The notes under the pieces were generated by a model. The model did no database searches. It saw only the letters and a list, made by a program, of their open reading frames with translations, and was not told the DNA's origin. Positions 47,305 through 58,047 of a DNA stretch of 64,000 bases are shown in pieces. A program made the translations under genes and the position numbers. The stretch's first letter is position 1. Every line of letters starts with the position of its first letter. Source of the stretch: Nitrososphaera sp. (GTDB taxonomy: Archaea > Thermoproteota > Nitrososphaeria > Nitrososphaerales > Nitrososphaeraceae); contig JAJUFP010000005.1 in assembly GCA_029263715.1 (NCBI GenBank), positions 142,494 to 206,493 of the forward strand, in the 5' to 3' direction.

Positions 47305-47694
47305 ATGTCCAAAGCGATTTACTACGCAGCAGCTGGGACGGGCGGATTGGCTGGTATACTGCACCTTTTGATCGCACCCAACGTGATAGGCTTTAACCTA
47401 AATGCAGCAATTTTCTTCATCGTGGCTGGAATTGCTCAGTTGTTCTGGGTCATCCCGATGATCCGGCGCTGGGGAAAACCATGGTACTACGCCGGGATAG
47501 CAGGAACGGTCGTGCTCATCGCCCTTTGGGCGGCAACTAGGATGCCCAACCCAATTACAGAAAGGGCCCTGCCCATTGATGCCATGGGAATATCTGTAGA
47601 GCTGTTACAGGCGGCGTTCATCGGGCTAACTGGCGTGATACTTGCCGAAAGAAGGCCAAAAACTGACAGGATAAAGACAGCCGGTCTTGCCTAA
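47305..47694 (+). CDS. Hypothetical integral membrane protein
   Basis: About four hydrophobic segments in 129 aa. Confidence 0.6.
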   Translation: MSKAIYYAAAGTGGLAGILHLLIAPNVIGFNLNAAIFFIVAGIAQLFWVIPMIRRWGKPWYYAGIAGTVVLIALWAATRMPNPITERALPIDAMGISVELLQAAFIGLTGVILAERRPKTDRIKTAGLA

Positions 47695-48035
47695 CCTACT
47701 TTTTTGTCGATGTATTCTTTTAGAGCTACGGCATTGTTGAACCTTTCATCCTTTGCACCGTAAAGCAGGTACACAGTTTCAGCGCGTTCTTTTTGGAGGA
47801 TCCTGTCTACCAGTTCATGCTTTTTGTCCAGTTCTTCCCAGTACCGCAGTTTGAATTCATCCCATTTTTCTGCTTCGTGTTTAAACCAGTTCCGCAGTTC
47901 GGCACTTGGAGCTATATCCTTTAACCACAGGTCCACCTTGTCTTTGCCTATTCCCCGCGGCCAAAGCCTGTCAACCAATACCTTGAAGCCGCTGTCATTG
48001 GCTTGCAGATTGTATATCCTCTTGACAACAATCAT
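47691..48035 (-). CDS. DUF488-family protein
   Basis: VDRLWPRGIGKDKVDLWLKDIAPSAELRNWF...VYLLYGAKDERFNNAVALKEYI. Confidence 0.88.
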   Translation of the reverse strand: MIVVKRIYNLQANDSGFKVLVDRLWPRGIGKDKVDLWLKDIAPSAELRNWFKHEAEKWDEFKLRYWEELDKKHELVDRILQKERAETVYLLYGAKDERFNNAVALKEYIDKKVG

Positions 48036-48265
48036 GACTCCACATTTTCAATTTGCAACTGCTGGCTATTTAGAACCACTGATGCTACTTATGGCCATGA
48101 AATCGATGGTTCAAGAGATACTTTCTAATCTGCTAATAATGCAGGATCACTTCTGCAATTACTACTATCAATATGCAAAGGACATGAAAGCTGTCTGAAA
48201 ATAAAAAAAGTGGGGTGGTATATCCCCCGATCGCCAAGCCTTCCTCTTTCGGACCGATGTAATTG

Positions 48266-48541
48266 TCACTCTTGTAATCCGTTTGAGTTCTTTCTTTGGT
48301 TCAGAGCCATTTTTTCACCAATTTTGTTCAGCAGAACTATGGCAATTCCAGCCAGCAGATGGGCTACAAAAGCGCTAACCATGGCGTTGTCAAGATACAT
48401 GCCTACTACGATTCCTATTCCTATGGTCGATAGAACAGCAGCGAAGTAAATGAAACCAAAACCGCCGTTTGTTGCAGAAGGCTTTTGTGTTGATGGAGGT
48501 ATGTCCTGCCCCTTGGGCATCGCAGGGTGATCCTCTATCAC
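48266..48541 (-). CDS. Hypothetical small membrane protein
   Basis: Two predicted TM segments (FIYFAAVLSTIGIGIVVGMYL; AFVAHLLAGIAIVLLNKIG). Confidence 0.5.
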   Translation of the reverse strand: MIEDHPAMPKGQDIPPSTQKPSATNGGFGFIYFAAVLSTIGIGIVVGMYLDNAMVSAFVAHLLAGIAIVLLNKIGEKMALNQRKNSNGLQE

Positions 48542-48745
48542 ATATATAATATGGGGAAGTTTTATTTAAGCAATCTTGTCCGTCGTTTTTCGTTCTATAT
48601 CTTGCCGATTTCCTAGTTAATAGCAGTCTTCATGCTTGGGATGCGGCCGAAAGCTAGACGGAATAATGTATGGCGAAGCTGTTTTGCATTCTGTTAATCA
48701 AATTCCCCGGCAAAAGATAAAGCCCCATTAGGTATTGACCATGCC

Positions 48746-50023
48746 GTGCAGGAGTACATTGCCCTGGCCGTATTTGCGCTAGTGTACATCCTGATCATAG
48801 GCAGGCGGCGCTTCAATGTTCCTATCTGGGCGGCCATGCTGATAGGCGCCGCGCTGATGGTGGGCCTGCAGGTAACCAGCATCGACGCGGCTTTTCAGTC
48901 TGTAAACCTGGATGTCATTGCGTTTCTGTTTGGCATGTTTAGCATCGTCTCATCCCTGGAAAGGGCCGGCGTGCTTCGGCGCGTTGCCGTCAGGATGCTG
49001 GGCTTTGCCAAGACACCAGCCCGGCTTCTCATGGTCTTTGTAGTGGGGATGGGCATCCTGGCAGCCTTTCTGGTCAACGATACCATAGCGCTGCTTGGAA
49101 TACCGCTTGTCATCTATGTGGCCAAGCGATCAGGGATGAGCCCAAACGTGCTTCTGATCGCCCTTGCGTTTGGCATCACGGTGGGGTCGGTCATGACGCC
49201 GATTGGAAACCCACAAAACCTGCTCATAGCCATCCAGAGCGGCATCCCGCTTCCGTTTACCACGTTTCTGCTGTACCTGACGGCGCCCACCATAGCCAAC
49301 CTGTTTTTGACCTACTTTATCCTCAAACGGTACTTTAGAAAAGAGATGGCAGTTGTTTACCCGGAGCAGCAGGTGCTGCTGGAGGAGGCCGATGGTGTAT
49401 CGGATCCAAGGCTGGCCAGGCTGTCGGTGGTAGTGCTGCTTGCAACAATAGCAGGATTCATCATCTCTGAAGTCCTGCACTTTTTGCACGTGCTGGACTT
49501 GAGCCTCAGTGTCGTGGCCATGCTTGGCGCCACTGCAATTTACGCAGCAAGCAGAGACCGCGTGCAGATAATGAGGAGTGTCGATTATTCCGTTCTGATA
49601 TTTTTTGGCGCGATGTTTATCGTGACCTCTTCGATGTGGTCGTCTGGCGCCATTTCCATAATAACCGGCTGGCTTCCAAGCCCCGACCCTGGCGACAGGA
49701 CGCAGAGCCTTGGAGTGATAGGCGCTGCAAGCCTCTCCTTAAGCCAGATACTGAGCAACGTTCCCTTCGTGGCGCTGTACAATTTCGTGATGGCCGACAG
49801 CGGCTTTACTGGCCAGCATGTAAGCCAGTGGATGATGCTTGCAGCTGCCAGCACCATAGCCGGCAACCTGACGGTGCTTGGGGCCGCAAGCAATGTGATA
49901 ATAATCGAGGCAGCCGAGGCCCGCGGCGTCAGGGCGTTTACGTTTGTTGAATTCTTCAAGGTAGGAAGTATTGTGACGGCTGCCAACATGGCAGTCTATT
50001 TCGCGTTCTTTCTTCTTATCTAG
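48746..50023 (+). CDS. SLC13/ArsB-type anion transporter
   Basis: Multiple TMs; AAFLVNDTIALLGIPLVIYV, GSVMTPIGNPQNLLIA, SQILSNVPFVALY. Confidence 0.87.
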   Translation: MQEYIALAVFALVYILIIGRRRFNVPIWAAMLIGAALMVGLQVTSIDAAFQSVNLDVIAFLFGMFSIVSSLERAGVLRRVAVRMLGFAKTPARLLMVFVVGMGILAAFLVNDTIALLGIPLVIYVAKRSGMSPNVLLIALAFGITVGSVMTPIGNPQNLLIAIQSGIPLPFTTFLLYLTAPTIANLFLTYFILKRYFRKEMAVVYPEQQVLLEEADGVSDPRLARLSVVVLLATIAGFIISEVLHFLHVLDLSLSVVAMLGATAIYAASRDRVQIMRSVDYSVLIFFGAMFIVTSSMWSSGAISIITGWLPSPDPGDRTQSLGVIGAASLSLSQILSNVPFVALYNFVMADSGFTGQHVSQWMMLAAASTIAGNLTVLGAASNVIIIEAAEARGVRAFTFVEFFKVGSIVTAANMAVYFAFFLLI

Positions 50024-51054
50024 GGCACCAGCACCGCGCGGGCTTCAACTTCAGACTTTTTCAGTCTTGCCAGCACTTCATTGGCCTCGGCAAGCTTGTG
50101 GGTTTCAACCACCACCTTAAGCGAGGATTCAGAAGCCAGCCGGACAAGGTCGGCCATGTCCTTTCTTGAGCCTATCACGCTTCCGCGGATGGTCTTTTCC
50201 TCGTAGAACAGGAACTCTGGCACGTTGCCAAAAACGCCGACTACTACCGTGCCGCCCTTTTTGACGGACTTGACCGCGGTATCGATGGCCTGCTCTGAGG
50301 GGGCAAAAACGATGGCGCTGTCCAGCAGCCCCTCCTCTTTTTTCAGGTTCTTTAGGAACTGGCCCTGCGATTCCTGGTACATGACGACATTGTCGGCCCC
50401 CATCTTTTTTGCCAGATCCAGATGGTTTTTGCTGCGCGACGTCGCAACAACTCTGGATCCGTATAGCTTGGCTATCTGGATGGCCAGGTGGCCGACGCCG
50501 CCTATCCCAAAGATGCCGACAGACCTGCCGGCGGCCGGCTCGCTTGCCTTGACTGCCTTGTACGCAGTTATGCCGGGGCAGAACAGGGGCGCGGCATGCT
50601 CAGAATCGATACTGTCGGGGACCGGCGTGACAAAATCCTCGCTGGCCAGTATGTATTCTGCGTAGCCGCCCTGTGCTGTCTCGCCGGTTATCTCCGCATG
50701 GTCGCATAGGTTTTCATGACCTTCATGGCAGTAATCGCACTTCATGCAAGAGCTGAAAAGCGGCTGGATGCCGACCCGGTCGCCTATCTTGACGTTTTTG
50801 ACCCGCTCGCCGGTCTTTTTTACCACGCCGACGATTTCATGCCCCGGTATTACAGGCAGCCGGGGCGGGATGCCATACTTTTTCCAGTCGCCTTCTATCA
50901 GGTGCAGGTTTGACCGGCAGACGCCGCAGGCCTCTATCTCCAGAAAAACGTCGTTTCCCTTCTTTACCTGCGGCATTGGAATCTGCTTTAGTTTGAGTGG
51001 CCTTGTTTCGATGGCAGCCAGCCGGTTTAGCACCATGGCATTCATATACGCCAT
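50020..51054 (-). CDS. Zinc-dependent alcohol dehydrogenase
   Basis: ACGVCRSNLHLIEGDW, PVIPGHEIVGVV, CMKCDYCHEGHENLCDHAE, GIGGVGHLAIQIAK. Confidence 0.92.
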   Translation of the reverse strand: MAYMNAMVLNRLAAIETRPLKLKQIPMPQVKKGNDVFLEIEACGVCRSNLHLIEGDWKKYGIPPRLPVIPGHEIVGVVKKTGERVKNVKIGDRVGIQPLFSSCMKCDYCHEGHENLCDHAEITGETAQGGYAEYILASEDFVTPVPDSIDSEHAAPLFCPGITAYKAVKASEPAAGRSVGIFGIGGVGHLAIQIAKLYGSRVVATSRSKNHLDLAKKMGADNVVMYQESQGQFLKNLKKEEGLLDSAIVFAPSEQAIDTAVKSVKKGGTVVVGVFGNVPEFLFYEEKTIRGSVIGSRKDMADLVRLASESSLKVVVETHKLAEANEVLARLKKSEVEARAVLVP

Positions 51055-51058
51055 CTTT

Positions 51059-51709
51059 TCAAACCCCCGCCTTTATCTTCATGCCAGTGCAGCACAGCAG
51101 GTAGGATATCAGCGTGCCGGCGTTCTCCACCTTGCCGTCCATTATCAGCTGCTGCAGCCTGTCGATGCTTACAATCTCTGTGTCCATCATCTCGGTCCCC
51201 TCGCGGTTGATCTTGCCTTCCACAAGGTCGTCGGCCCTAAAGACATGCACTATCTGCCGCGACTTGCTGACTGACGGGTGGTACTGGTAGACCTGCTGCA
51301 TTTTTTTGGCTCGATATCCGGTCTCCTCTTCCAGCTCACGGTATGCGGTGGTTGTCGGATCCTCTCCATTTTCCACGTGGCCGGCTGGAAACTCGAGCAT
51401 CATCTTGTTTAGCGGATAGCGGTACTGCCGTATCATGACCATCCTCTCTTTGTCAAGGAAGGGCACCACTATGACTACGTCTGATGAAATGTATCGCGTA
51501 TAATTGAAAATGTTGCCAGAAGGCGTCCTGACCCTGTCCTGGTAAAGCTCCATGAAGGTGGTCCTTTCATCCTTTGCCTCGAATATCTTGCGACTCTCAA
51601 GGCACTCCCAGACACGGGATTCCATGTCTTGGTATCGGCCAACGGCCATTATAACCGTGTCCATTGCCAGCTTTGCAACAATGCCTGTTGAAATGTGAAA
51701 GATTTTCAA
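51059..51709 (-). CDS. NUDIX hydrolase (ADP-ribose pyrophosphatase-like)
   Basis: EFPAGHVENGEDPTTTAYRELEEETGYRA Nudix box. True start probably internal. Confidence 0.87.
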   Translation of the reverse strand: MKIFHISTGIVAKLAMDTVIMAVGRYQDMESRVWECLESRKIFEAKDERTTFMELYQDRVRTPSGNIFNYTRYISSDVVIVVPFLDKERMVMIRQYRYPLNKMMLEFPAGHVENGEDPTTTAYRELEEETGYRAKKMQQVYQYHPSVSKSRQIVHVFRADDLVEGKINREGTEMMDTEIVSIDRLQQLIMDGKVENAGTLISYLLCCTGMKIKAGV

Positions 51710-51747
51710 TGTTCTAGCTGCAGAACAGGTCCTGCCAGGCCGGATCG

Positions 51748-52566
51748 TTGGTTCTCCTTAAATGCGCCTTGTGTGTACAACGCCCGATGGACGAGAGAGA
51801 CCTAGAGCGAAGGCTGCAGGGCAGGACGCTGCAGGTGTACCTGTACCTTCAGAGGAAAAGAGAGCCTAGCGGCATCAGGGAAATACAGCGGGATCTGGGG
51901 TTGTCAAGCCCCAGCGTGGCTGAATACCAGATAGAGAAGCTGATGGGCATGGGCATTGTGTCGCGTGACAACTACGGCAGGGTATTTGTAACAAGAAAGG
52001 TCAAAGTCAAGGCTTTGGAGCAGTACGTCGACTTTGGCCGGTTCACGGTTCCAAGGCTGGCGTTTTATGCCACGGTCTTTTCGGCCATCCCCGTTTTGCT
52101 TTTCTTGATGAATGCCTGGAATGTCTATGCAACGGCCGTCTCGGCAGCTGCGGCCGCCATCTTTTGGATAGAGGCATGGAAGATGTGGCGGTTCAGCCTG
52201 TATGAAAGGGCCGTCAGGAAGGAAGAAAGCGAAGAGCAACACCATCCTTGGGCCCTCGTTGTTCCTGGCGCTGCTGCACTGGCAGTTGCCCTGGCTGTGG
52301 CCGTCTTTCTGTCCCAGTACGTCCAGACCCAGCCGGTGCTTGCTGTGTACCCTGCTGAATCCATCCCAAGCCAGAAAGGAAGCCAGCCCGCTATAGAAGA
52401 GGTAGTCGAGATGTCAAAGCAGAGGGTGGTGCTTGCAGAAAGCAGTATGACTGGACCTGTCACCGCAGCCATGCTGTTTGCCGGGGCCGCCGTTATCGGG
52501 TTTGTTGCATACCTTCTGGTCAGGTACCGGTGTGAAAGACCTGTTCTGATGGCAGAACAGAGATGA
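51748..52566 (+). CDS. N-terminal winged-HTH protein with C-terminal TM segments
   Basis: QVYLYLQRKREPSGIREIQRDLGLSSPSVAEYQIEKLMGMGIVSRDNYGRVFVT, followed by several TM helices. Confidence 0.7.
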   Translation: MVLLKCALCVQRPMDERDLERRLQGRTLQVYLYLQRKREPSGIREIQRDLGLSSPSVAEYQIEKLMGMGIVSRDNYGRVFVTRKVKVKALEQYVDFGRFTVPRLAFYATVFSAIPVLLFLMNAWNVYATAVSAAAAAIFWIEAWKMWRFSLYERAVRKEESEEQHHPWALVVPGAAALAVALAVAVFLSQYVQTQPVLAVYPAESIPSQKGSQPAIEEVVEMSKQRVVLAESSMTGPVTAAMLFAGAAVIGFVAYLLVRYRCERPVLMAEQR

Positions 52567-52617
52567 ACCGGCCTGTGCGGAACGCAGGATTATCACGGCT
52601 GCCTCCATAGTTTGTGC

Positions 52618-52968
52618 ATGGAAAACAAACTGGTAACAGCCATCTTGGCTGCGACGATAGCGCTGGCCGCAGCTGGTCTGCAAAGCTCCTATGCGCAGTA
52701 TGGGACTGAAAATCCAACAGGCTCCGTAACTCAGGAGCAGCTTGAGGAATGTGAAAAGTACGGCATCGACAAGACTGAATGCAACGAGCACACCATTCTA
52801 GCAAAGAGGAAGGTCATAGAAGCATTGAACAACCCCAAGAGCGGCTCGGGAACCGCGCTCCTGTCCATATCAGGAGAGCAGACGTGGGTCTTCGTTGGAA
52901 TCCTTGGAGCTGTTTTTGGCGGCGTTGCTGCAGCATTTTTTGTGAGAGGAAGAAAGGCAGCAGTCTAA
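52618..52968 (+). CDS. Secreted, membrane-anchored small hypothetical protein
   Basis: N-terminal signal (VTAILAATIALAAAGLQSSYAQ), C-terminal TM and basic tail. Confidence 0.55.
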   Translation: MENKLVTAILAATIALAAAGLQSSYAQYGTENPTGSVTQEQLEECEKYGIDKTECNEHTILAKRKVIEALNNPKSGSGTALLSISGEQTWVFVGILGAVFGGVAAAFFVRGRKAAV

Positions 52969-53379
52969 GGCAAGCGTGAATCGTAACATTGCGCACCCAC
53001 CTTTTTTTCACATGTTATGAGATGTGGTTTAATCAGGACCGGACTTTTTCATGCAAAAATCAACCTGCAAGAATTTCAGAGTTGAAAAGTACTTGAAATT
53101 GTCAAAACTCCTTACTGCGAAAAAGTATGCGGGGATCTAAGACAGCAATCAGTGTTACAAAGTTTCAGGTTGTTTGCCGCAAGTTGAATGCTCTTTGTGT
53201 TAGCGCGCAGCACAATTCTCGCTGGCAGGCTCCCTCATGCACACGGTTGAATCTCCGTGCGACTATCGTGGGTGAATGTGTAGAATACAAGGCATTGGCC
53301 GGCAGACTGTTTCTAAAAGTTAGACATTGAAGTTAATTTGTTAAGTGTTAAAATACGTACTTTTTTATAATAAGGACAA

Positions 53380-54444
53380 GTGGAGCAAATAGAAATTACG
53401 CTCTATCCCAACCAAGCAGAGGAGATAGAAAAGATACTTGAAGAGTTCCAGGTACCCTACGTCAAGACTGCAGCCGAGTCGTACAAGGTCGCTTGCTTTC
53501 ACTACATAATCACATGTCCCGGAGAAATAGCAGGCACGTTGGTAGACATGATTGCCAAGAAATTCGACACCAGCCAACGCGTCAATGTAATAACACACCA
53601 CAAAACTGAATCGACTATTTCAGATTATCTGCACAAGTTTGAGGCATTCCTGAAAGAAGAGCGAGAGCCCCACGGAGACCCTGATATAAGCACCATATCC
53701 GCGTTCCAATCAATCAAGGACAAGATCAAGATAAAAAAGACAGGTCCGATAGAGGGCCTGGTCGCCAAGACCGACGCTTTTCTTTCAAGGAAAAAAGACA
53801 TCTATGTTATGATACTGGTGGCAACTGTGGTCGCACTCGTCGGGCTTGTGTCAAACAACGTCGCTGTGATTATAGGCGCTATGCTCATCTCGCCTTTACT
53901 AGGGCCAATATCGTCTTTTGCGCTCAACTCCGTCCTTGGCAGGCAAAAGCGCATCGAAGAATCCTTAATGTTTGGAAGCGCCATGATAGGCTCATCGATA
54001 GTCCTTGCTGCTGTCCTGACGCTAGCACTTTCGGCGTTTTACCCTATCGAGATTACACCAGAGATCCAGTCTAGGACAGAGGTGAGTCCCATACTCATCG
54101 TGGTCGCAGTCATGCTGGGCATCGCAGGTGGCCTCGCGCTTTTGACGGCCATTCCGGAAATAATTGTGGGTGTCGCTATAGCAGTCGCCCTTGTTCCACC
54201 TGCCACGACTATTGGCATTGGACTTGGCTTGGGTTCGTCTGAAATAGCCATCGGCTCGTCGCTTGTGCTCCTTTCCAACATAATCGGCATGGTCATTGGC
54301 TTCATGGTGATATTTCTTGCAAAGGGTATATCGCCGCGTAAATACTATGAAAAGCAAAAGGCAAAGAGAGTACTTACGGTAAACATCATCGTATTGGTGC
54401 TCCTCGCTGTAGCGCTGGGTGTAATCGAAGTGCTTTTCGGCTGA
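53380..54444 (+). CDS. DUF389/TIGR00341-like membrane protein
   Basis: Soluble N-terminal domain, then VGLVSNNVAVIIGAMLISPLLGPISSFALNSVLGR and further TM helices. Confidence 0.85.
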   Translation: MEQIEITLYPNQAEEIEKILEEFQVPYVKTAAESYKVACFHYIITCPGEIAGTLVDMIAKKFDTSQRVNVITHHKTESTISDYLHKFEAFLKEEREPHGDPDISTISAFQSIKDKIKIKKTGPIEGLVAKTDAFLSRKKDIYVMILVATVVALVGLVSNNVAVIIGAMLISPLLGPISSFALNSVLGRQKRIEESLMFGSAMIGSSIVLAAVLTLALSAFYPIEITPEIQSRTEVSPILIVVAVMLGIAGGLALLTAIPEIIVGVAIAVALVPPATTIGIGLGLGSSEIAIGSSLVLLSNIIGMVIGFMVIFLAKGISPRKYYEKQKAKRVLTVNIIVLVLLAVALGVIEVLFG

Positions 54445-54628
54445 TGGTACAAGGACGCATCAAAGTCACCGACAGGCCGTGCAACCAACGAGTGTAAAAG
54501 TGACAGGATGTTCGTGATGCTATAGCAATTTAATGCAGCATATTCGAATTTTTGTACCGCCAGCACCCGATTCCACTTCCATTTTTGCAAGAACACTTAT
54601 CAACTAGGAAAATTCGAAATCATTGTAA

Positions 54629-55936
54629 ATGTACCTCCGGACAAAGGATGTCAAGTCTCAGGATTTTGTTGGCAAGGAAGTCACGATCCGCGGGTGGGTG
54701 CACAGGCTGCGCAAGCAAAAGGAGAACGCGTTTGTCCTTGTTCGCGACGACAGGGGCGGTGTCATCCAGTGCGTGTTTCCAGCCGAAAAGGCTGCTGGAC
54801 TGACCATCGAATCATCTTTGGAAGTCGCGGGAACAGTAAGCCAGGATTCAAGGGCACCAGAGGGAGGATTTGAGATAAAGGGCAAGACCCTGAAAACGTT
54901 CAACATCGCCCCGCCGGATTACCCGATAGGCGAGTATCAGAGCGACGAGTTGCTGCTGGACAAGCGGCATTTAACGCTGCGGACGCGCAAGATGATCGCC
55001 ATAGCCAAGATCCGATCTTCGGTGCTTCATTACGGCAGAAGGTGGTTTGTGGAAAACGGCTGGATGGAGGTAACGGCGCCCACCATAGTTAAAGGGGCGG
55101 TGGAAGGCGGCTCGACGCTGTTCAAGCTAAAGTACTTTGATGAAGAAGCCTACCTTTCGCAGAGCGCGCAGCTGTACCTTGAAGCCATGATATTCTCTTT
55201 AGGACCGGTCTGGAGCCTTACCCCGTCGTTTCGGGCCGAAAGGTCAAGGACGGTGCGGCATCTGGCAGAATTTTCCCACCTTGAGGCCGAGGCCCCATGG
55301 GTCACGCTTGAGGACATACTGAGCACCGAGGAGCAACTGGTCTCGTACATTATCCAGAACACCATAACGGAGAGAGCTGAGGAATTGGAATTCCTGAAAA
55401 GAGATGTCAGCGATCTCAAGAAGGTTCAGCCTCCCTTTGAGAGGATGCCCTATGACAAAGCCATAGACACGCTCCGGTCTAGGGGCTTTCAGGTAGTGCA
55501 GGAGGATGGAAGCAGGCGCGATATCCAGTTTGGCGATGACTTGAGCATTGATTCAGAAAGGGAGCTGACCAAGGATGCTGACAAGCCGATATTTGTGGTA
55601 GGCTATCCCATAGCAGTCAAACCGTTCTACGTAAAGGAAGACCCCGAAAGGCAGGGCGTTGGATTGACTGCAGACATGTTGGCTCCCCGCGGCTTTGGCG
55701 AGATAACCAGCGGAGGTCTGAGGGAAGATGACATGGCATCCATAGTAAACAGGATCAAAAAAGAGGGCTTGAATCCCGATGCTTATGACTGGTACCTGGA
55801 TCTGCGCAAGTACGGTTCGGTACCGCATGGCGGCTTTGGCCTTGGCATTGAAAGGCTCATTCGGTGGATAACCAACGTCGAGGACATCAAAGACACGGTG
55901 CTGTTCCCCCGCACCATGTCGCGCGTCACGCCATGA
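54629..55936 (+). CDS. aspS: Aspartyl-tRNA synthetase (archaeal type)
   Basis: GKEVTIRGWVHRLRKQKENAFVLVRDDRG, TVRHLAEFSHLEAEAPW, GGLREDD, GGFGLGIERLIRWI. Confidence 0.94.
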   Translation: MYLRTKDVKSQDFVGKEVTIRGWVHRLRKQKENAFVLVRDDRGGVIQCVFPAEKAAGLTIESSLEVAGTVSQDSRAPEGGFEIKGKTLKTFNIAPPDYPIGEYQSDELLLDKRHLTLRTRKMIAIAKIRSSVLHYGRRWFVENGWMEVTAPTIVKGAVEGGSTLFKLKYFDEEAYLSQSAQLYLEAMIFSLGPVWSLTPSFRAERSRTVRHLAEFSHLEAEAPWVTLEDILSTEEQLVSYIIQNTITERAEELEFLKRDVSDLKKVQPPFERMPYDKAIDTLRSRGFQVVQEDGSRRDIQFGDDLSIDSERELTKDADKPIFVVGYPIAVKPFYVKEDPERQGVGLTADMLAPRGFGEITSGGLREDDMASIVNRIKKEGLNPDAYDWYLDLRKYGSVPHGGFGLGIERLIRWITNVEDIKDTVLFPRTMSRVTP

Positions 55937-56000
55937 CGCCAATCCTTAAGTATCTTGATGTTACACACTGTACATAGCGGATGCTAAGGGAAGTAAGCCA

Positions 56001-56561
56001 TTGAAAAGTCGTCAAGCTATCGAAACTCGACACAAAGCTCTGCTCTTCACTGCCAGCGTGATTGTAAAGACTTTCCTGATGGTTATGGTTGCAACCCAGG
56101 TCTTTTGCGGAAGCGTCGATCCCAGAGTTTTGTTCCTGCAATGCTTTGACAACGTTCCCTATGTTGCGGCAAGTGCGGCAGCCGTGGCTCTGATGGGCGC
56201 TGTTTTCGGTCATTATATAGTGCGGATGAAGACATTCAACAAAATATTTGCAAACATGATGAAGGTCGACTTTCTCGTGACTGCCATGTACTTTGGTGTG
56301 GCATTTACTGTTCCGTCACTTGTTGCATCCAAGGTAATGATCTGGCTGTTTGGCACATGGGTTCTCGGGATGCTTCTTGCACCCTTCAACAGTGATAGGA
56401 CCGTGTTGAAAAAGATCACGGAATACGGTTCTCTGGTGGCGCTGGGCGCGCTGTTTTCAGTGCACTTTATACCCCAGTTTCAGGAGTTTGGATCGGCGTC
56501 TACAATAGGAATGATCATAAGTAGCATCATGAGCATGTTTGGAGCCGGCAGACAAAAATAG
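56001..56561 (+). CDS. Hypothetical integral membrane protein
   Basis: Several TM segments; no family recognised. Confidence 0.6.
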   Translation: MKSRQAIETRHKALLFTASVIVKTFLMVMVATQVFCGSVDPRVLFLQCFDNVPYVAASAAAVALMGAVFGHYIVRMKTFNKIFANMMKVDFLVTAMYFGVAFTVPSLVASKVMIWLFGTWVLGMLLAPFNSDRTVLKKITEYGSLVALGALFSVHFIPQFQEFGSASTIGMIISSIMSMFGAGRQK

Positions 56562-56563
56562 AG

Positions 56564-56971
56564 TTATTCAGCGGTCTTTTTGCTAGCCCGCTTTCTTGCG
56601 GCAGTTGACTTTCTTCTTGTCTTTGGTTTGGCTACTTCAGTAACCTGTTGTTTCTTGGCAAGATGGATCTCTATGTAAGACGCCCGTCTGCTCGAACCTT
56701 CGACTACCATTTCTTCGGTTCCTATCGAGATAGACCTTGTTGCAATGTCTGCCACGTCGCGCTTGACTAGCTCGGCAACATTGACTGCCGTCACGATGCT
56801 GAGGCTGCCCTTTGCCCTGATCAAAAGCTCGCCGGTAGACGCCAGTCTGAACAGCGCCGGTGCAAGGTAGTCTGTTGCATACTTTTTGCCTACAATGAGA
56901 ACGTGTGGCGGTACGACGATTTCTGGCTGGTTTATTGTTTGAGGTACTTCTTGGACTATTGCGGTCATCAT
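56564..56971 (-). CDS. Alba-like nucleic-acid-binding protein with basic C-terminal tail
   Basis: VLIVGKKYATDYLAPALFRLAS...ELLIRAKGSLSIVTAVNVAELVKR...ISIGTEE..., tail KPKTRRKSTAARKRASKK. Confidence 0.75.
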   Translation of the reverse strand: MMTAIVQEVPQTINQPEIVVPPHVLIVGKKYATDYLAPALFRLASTGELLIRAKGSLSIVTAVNVAELVKRDVADIATRSISIGTEEMVVEGSSRRASYIEIHLAKKQQVTEVAKPKTRRKSTAARKRASKKTAE

Positions 56972-57065
56972 ATCTGCGAGATGTTGAAAAATGCAGTTTA
57001 GAGGCCAAGTGTCAACAGATCTTGCCCATTAAGTCCAAAGGTATTAAACTGCAAAATACGTCTGT

Positions 57066-58010
57066 GTGTTCGTGCCAGAATCCTTCCTTGAGGCTGTAAA
57101 GAAGAGGATCCTCCTTTTTGATGGGGCCATGGGAACCGAGATACAGAAGCTGAACCCCAAGCCGGAGGATTTCCCGGATGGAAAGGACGGCTTTAACGAT
57201 GGCCTCATCCTGTCAAGGCCAGAGTGGATCAAACAAATACACAGAAGCTACCTGCAGGCTGGCGCAGACTGCATCGAGACCAACACCTTTGGCTCAAACA
57301 AGTTCAAGCTTGAAGAATACGGCTATGGCGACAAGACCGTCGAAATGAACAGAAAGGCTGCAGAGCTGGCCCGTGAGGTGGCCAGTGAATTCACCGACAA
57401 GCCGCGGTATGTAATAGGCTCCATGGGCCCGACTGGGTATCTACCAAGCTCAAACGACCCAGACCTTGGGCAGAAACCACTGGACGAGATCCAAGAAGCA
57501 TTCATGCTTCAGGCCGAGGGCTTGATTCTTGGAGGGGTGGATGCCCTGCTCATCGAGACCAGCCAGGACATACTTGAGGTCAAGATAGCCATAGAGGCCT
57601 GCCACATGGCCATGGAAAAGGCTGGCAGAAAGGTCCCGATAATAGCCAATGTGACACTGGACCAGTACGGCAAGATGCTGCTTGGAACCAACGTGCAGGC
57701 AGCCTACACCACCGTAAGCGACATGGGCATCGACGTTTTTGGCCTGAACTGCTCTACAGGCCCGGTAGAGATGACGCCAAGCGTCAGGTGGCTGTCAGAG
57801 CAGGACCTCCCCATACTGGTAATGCCCAACGCCGGCATGCCACACAACGAGGGCGGCAGGGCCGTCTACAAGATGGCTCCGGCTGAGATAGCAGACTCGA
57901 TGGCCGAATTCGTCGCCAGGTACAGAAATGTGCGCCTGATCGGCGGCTGCTGCGGCACAAACCCCCAGCACATTGCAGAGCTGAGAAGGGTGCTTGACAG
58001 AGCCAGCTGA
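57066..58010 (+). CDS. Homocysteine S-methyltransferase module (MetH N-terminal domain as separate protein)
   Basis: LLFDGAMGTEIQ, GADCIETNTFGSN, Zn ligands GLNCSTGP and LIGGCCGTNPQHI. Confidence 0.92.
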   Translation: MFVPESFLEAVKKRILLFDGAMGTEIQKLNPKPEDFPDGKDGFNDGLILSRPEWIKQIHRSYLQAGADCIETNTFGSNKFKLEEYGYGDKTVEMNRKAAELAREVASEFTDKPRYVIGSMGPTGYLPSSNDPDLGQKPLDEIQEAFMLQAEGLILGGVDALLIETSQDILEVKIAIEACHMAMEKAGRKVPIIANVTLDQYGKMLLGTNVQAAYTTVSDMGIDVFGLNCSTGPVEMTPSVRWLSEQDLPILVMPNAGMPHNEGGRAVYKMAPAEIADSMAEFVARYRNVRLIGGCCGTNPQHIAELRRVLDRAS

Positions 58011-58047
58011 ATAGCAAATATAGGCGTGCCGGTTACTTTTTTGAGGC

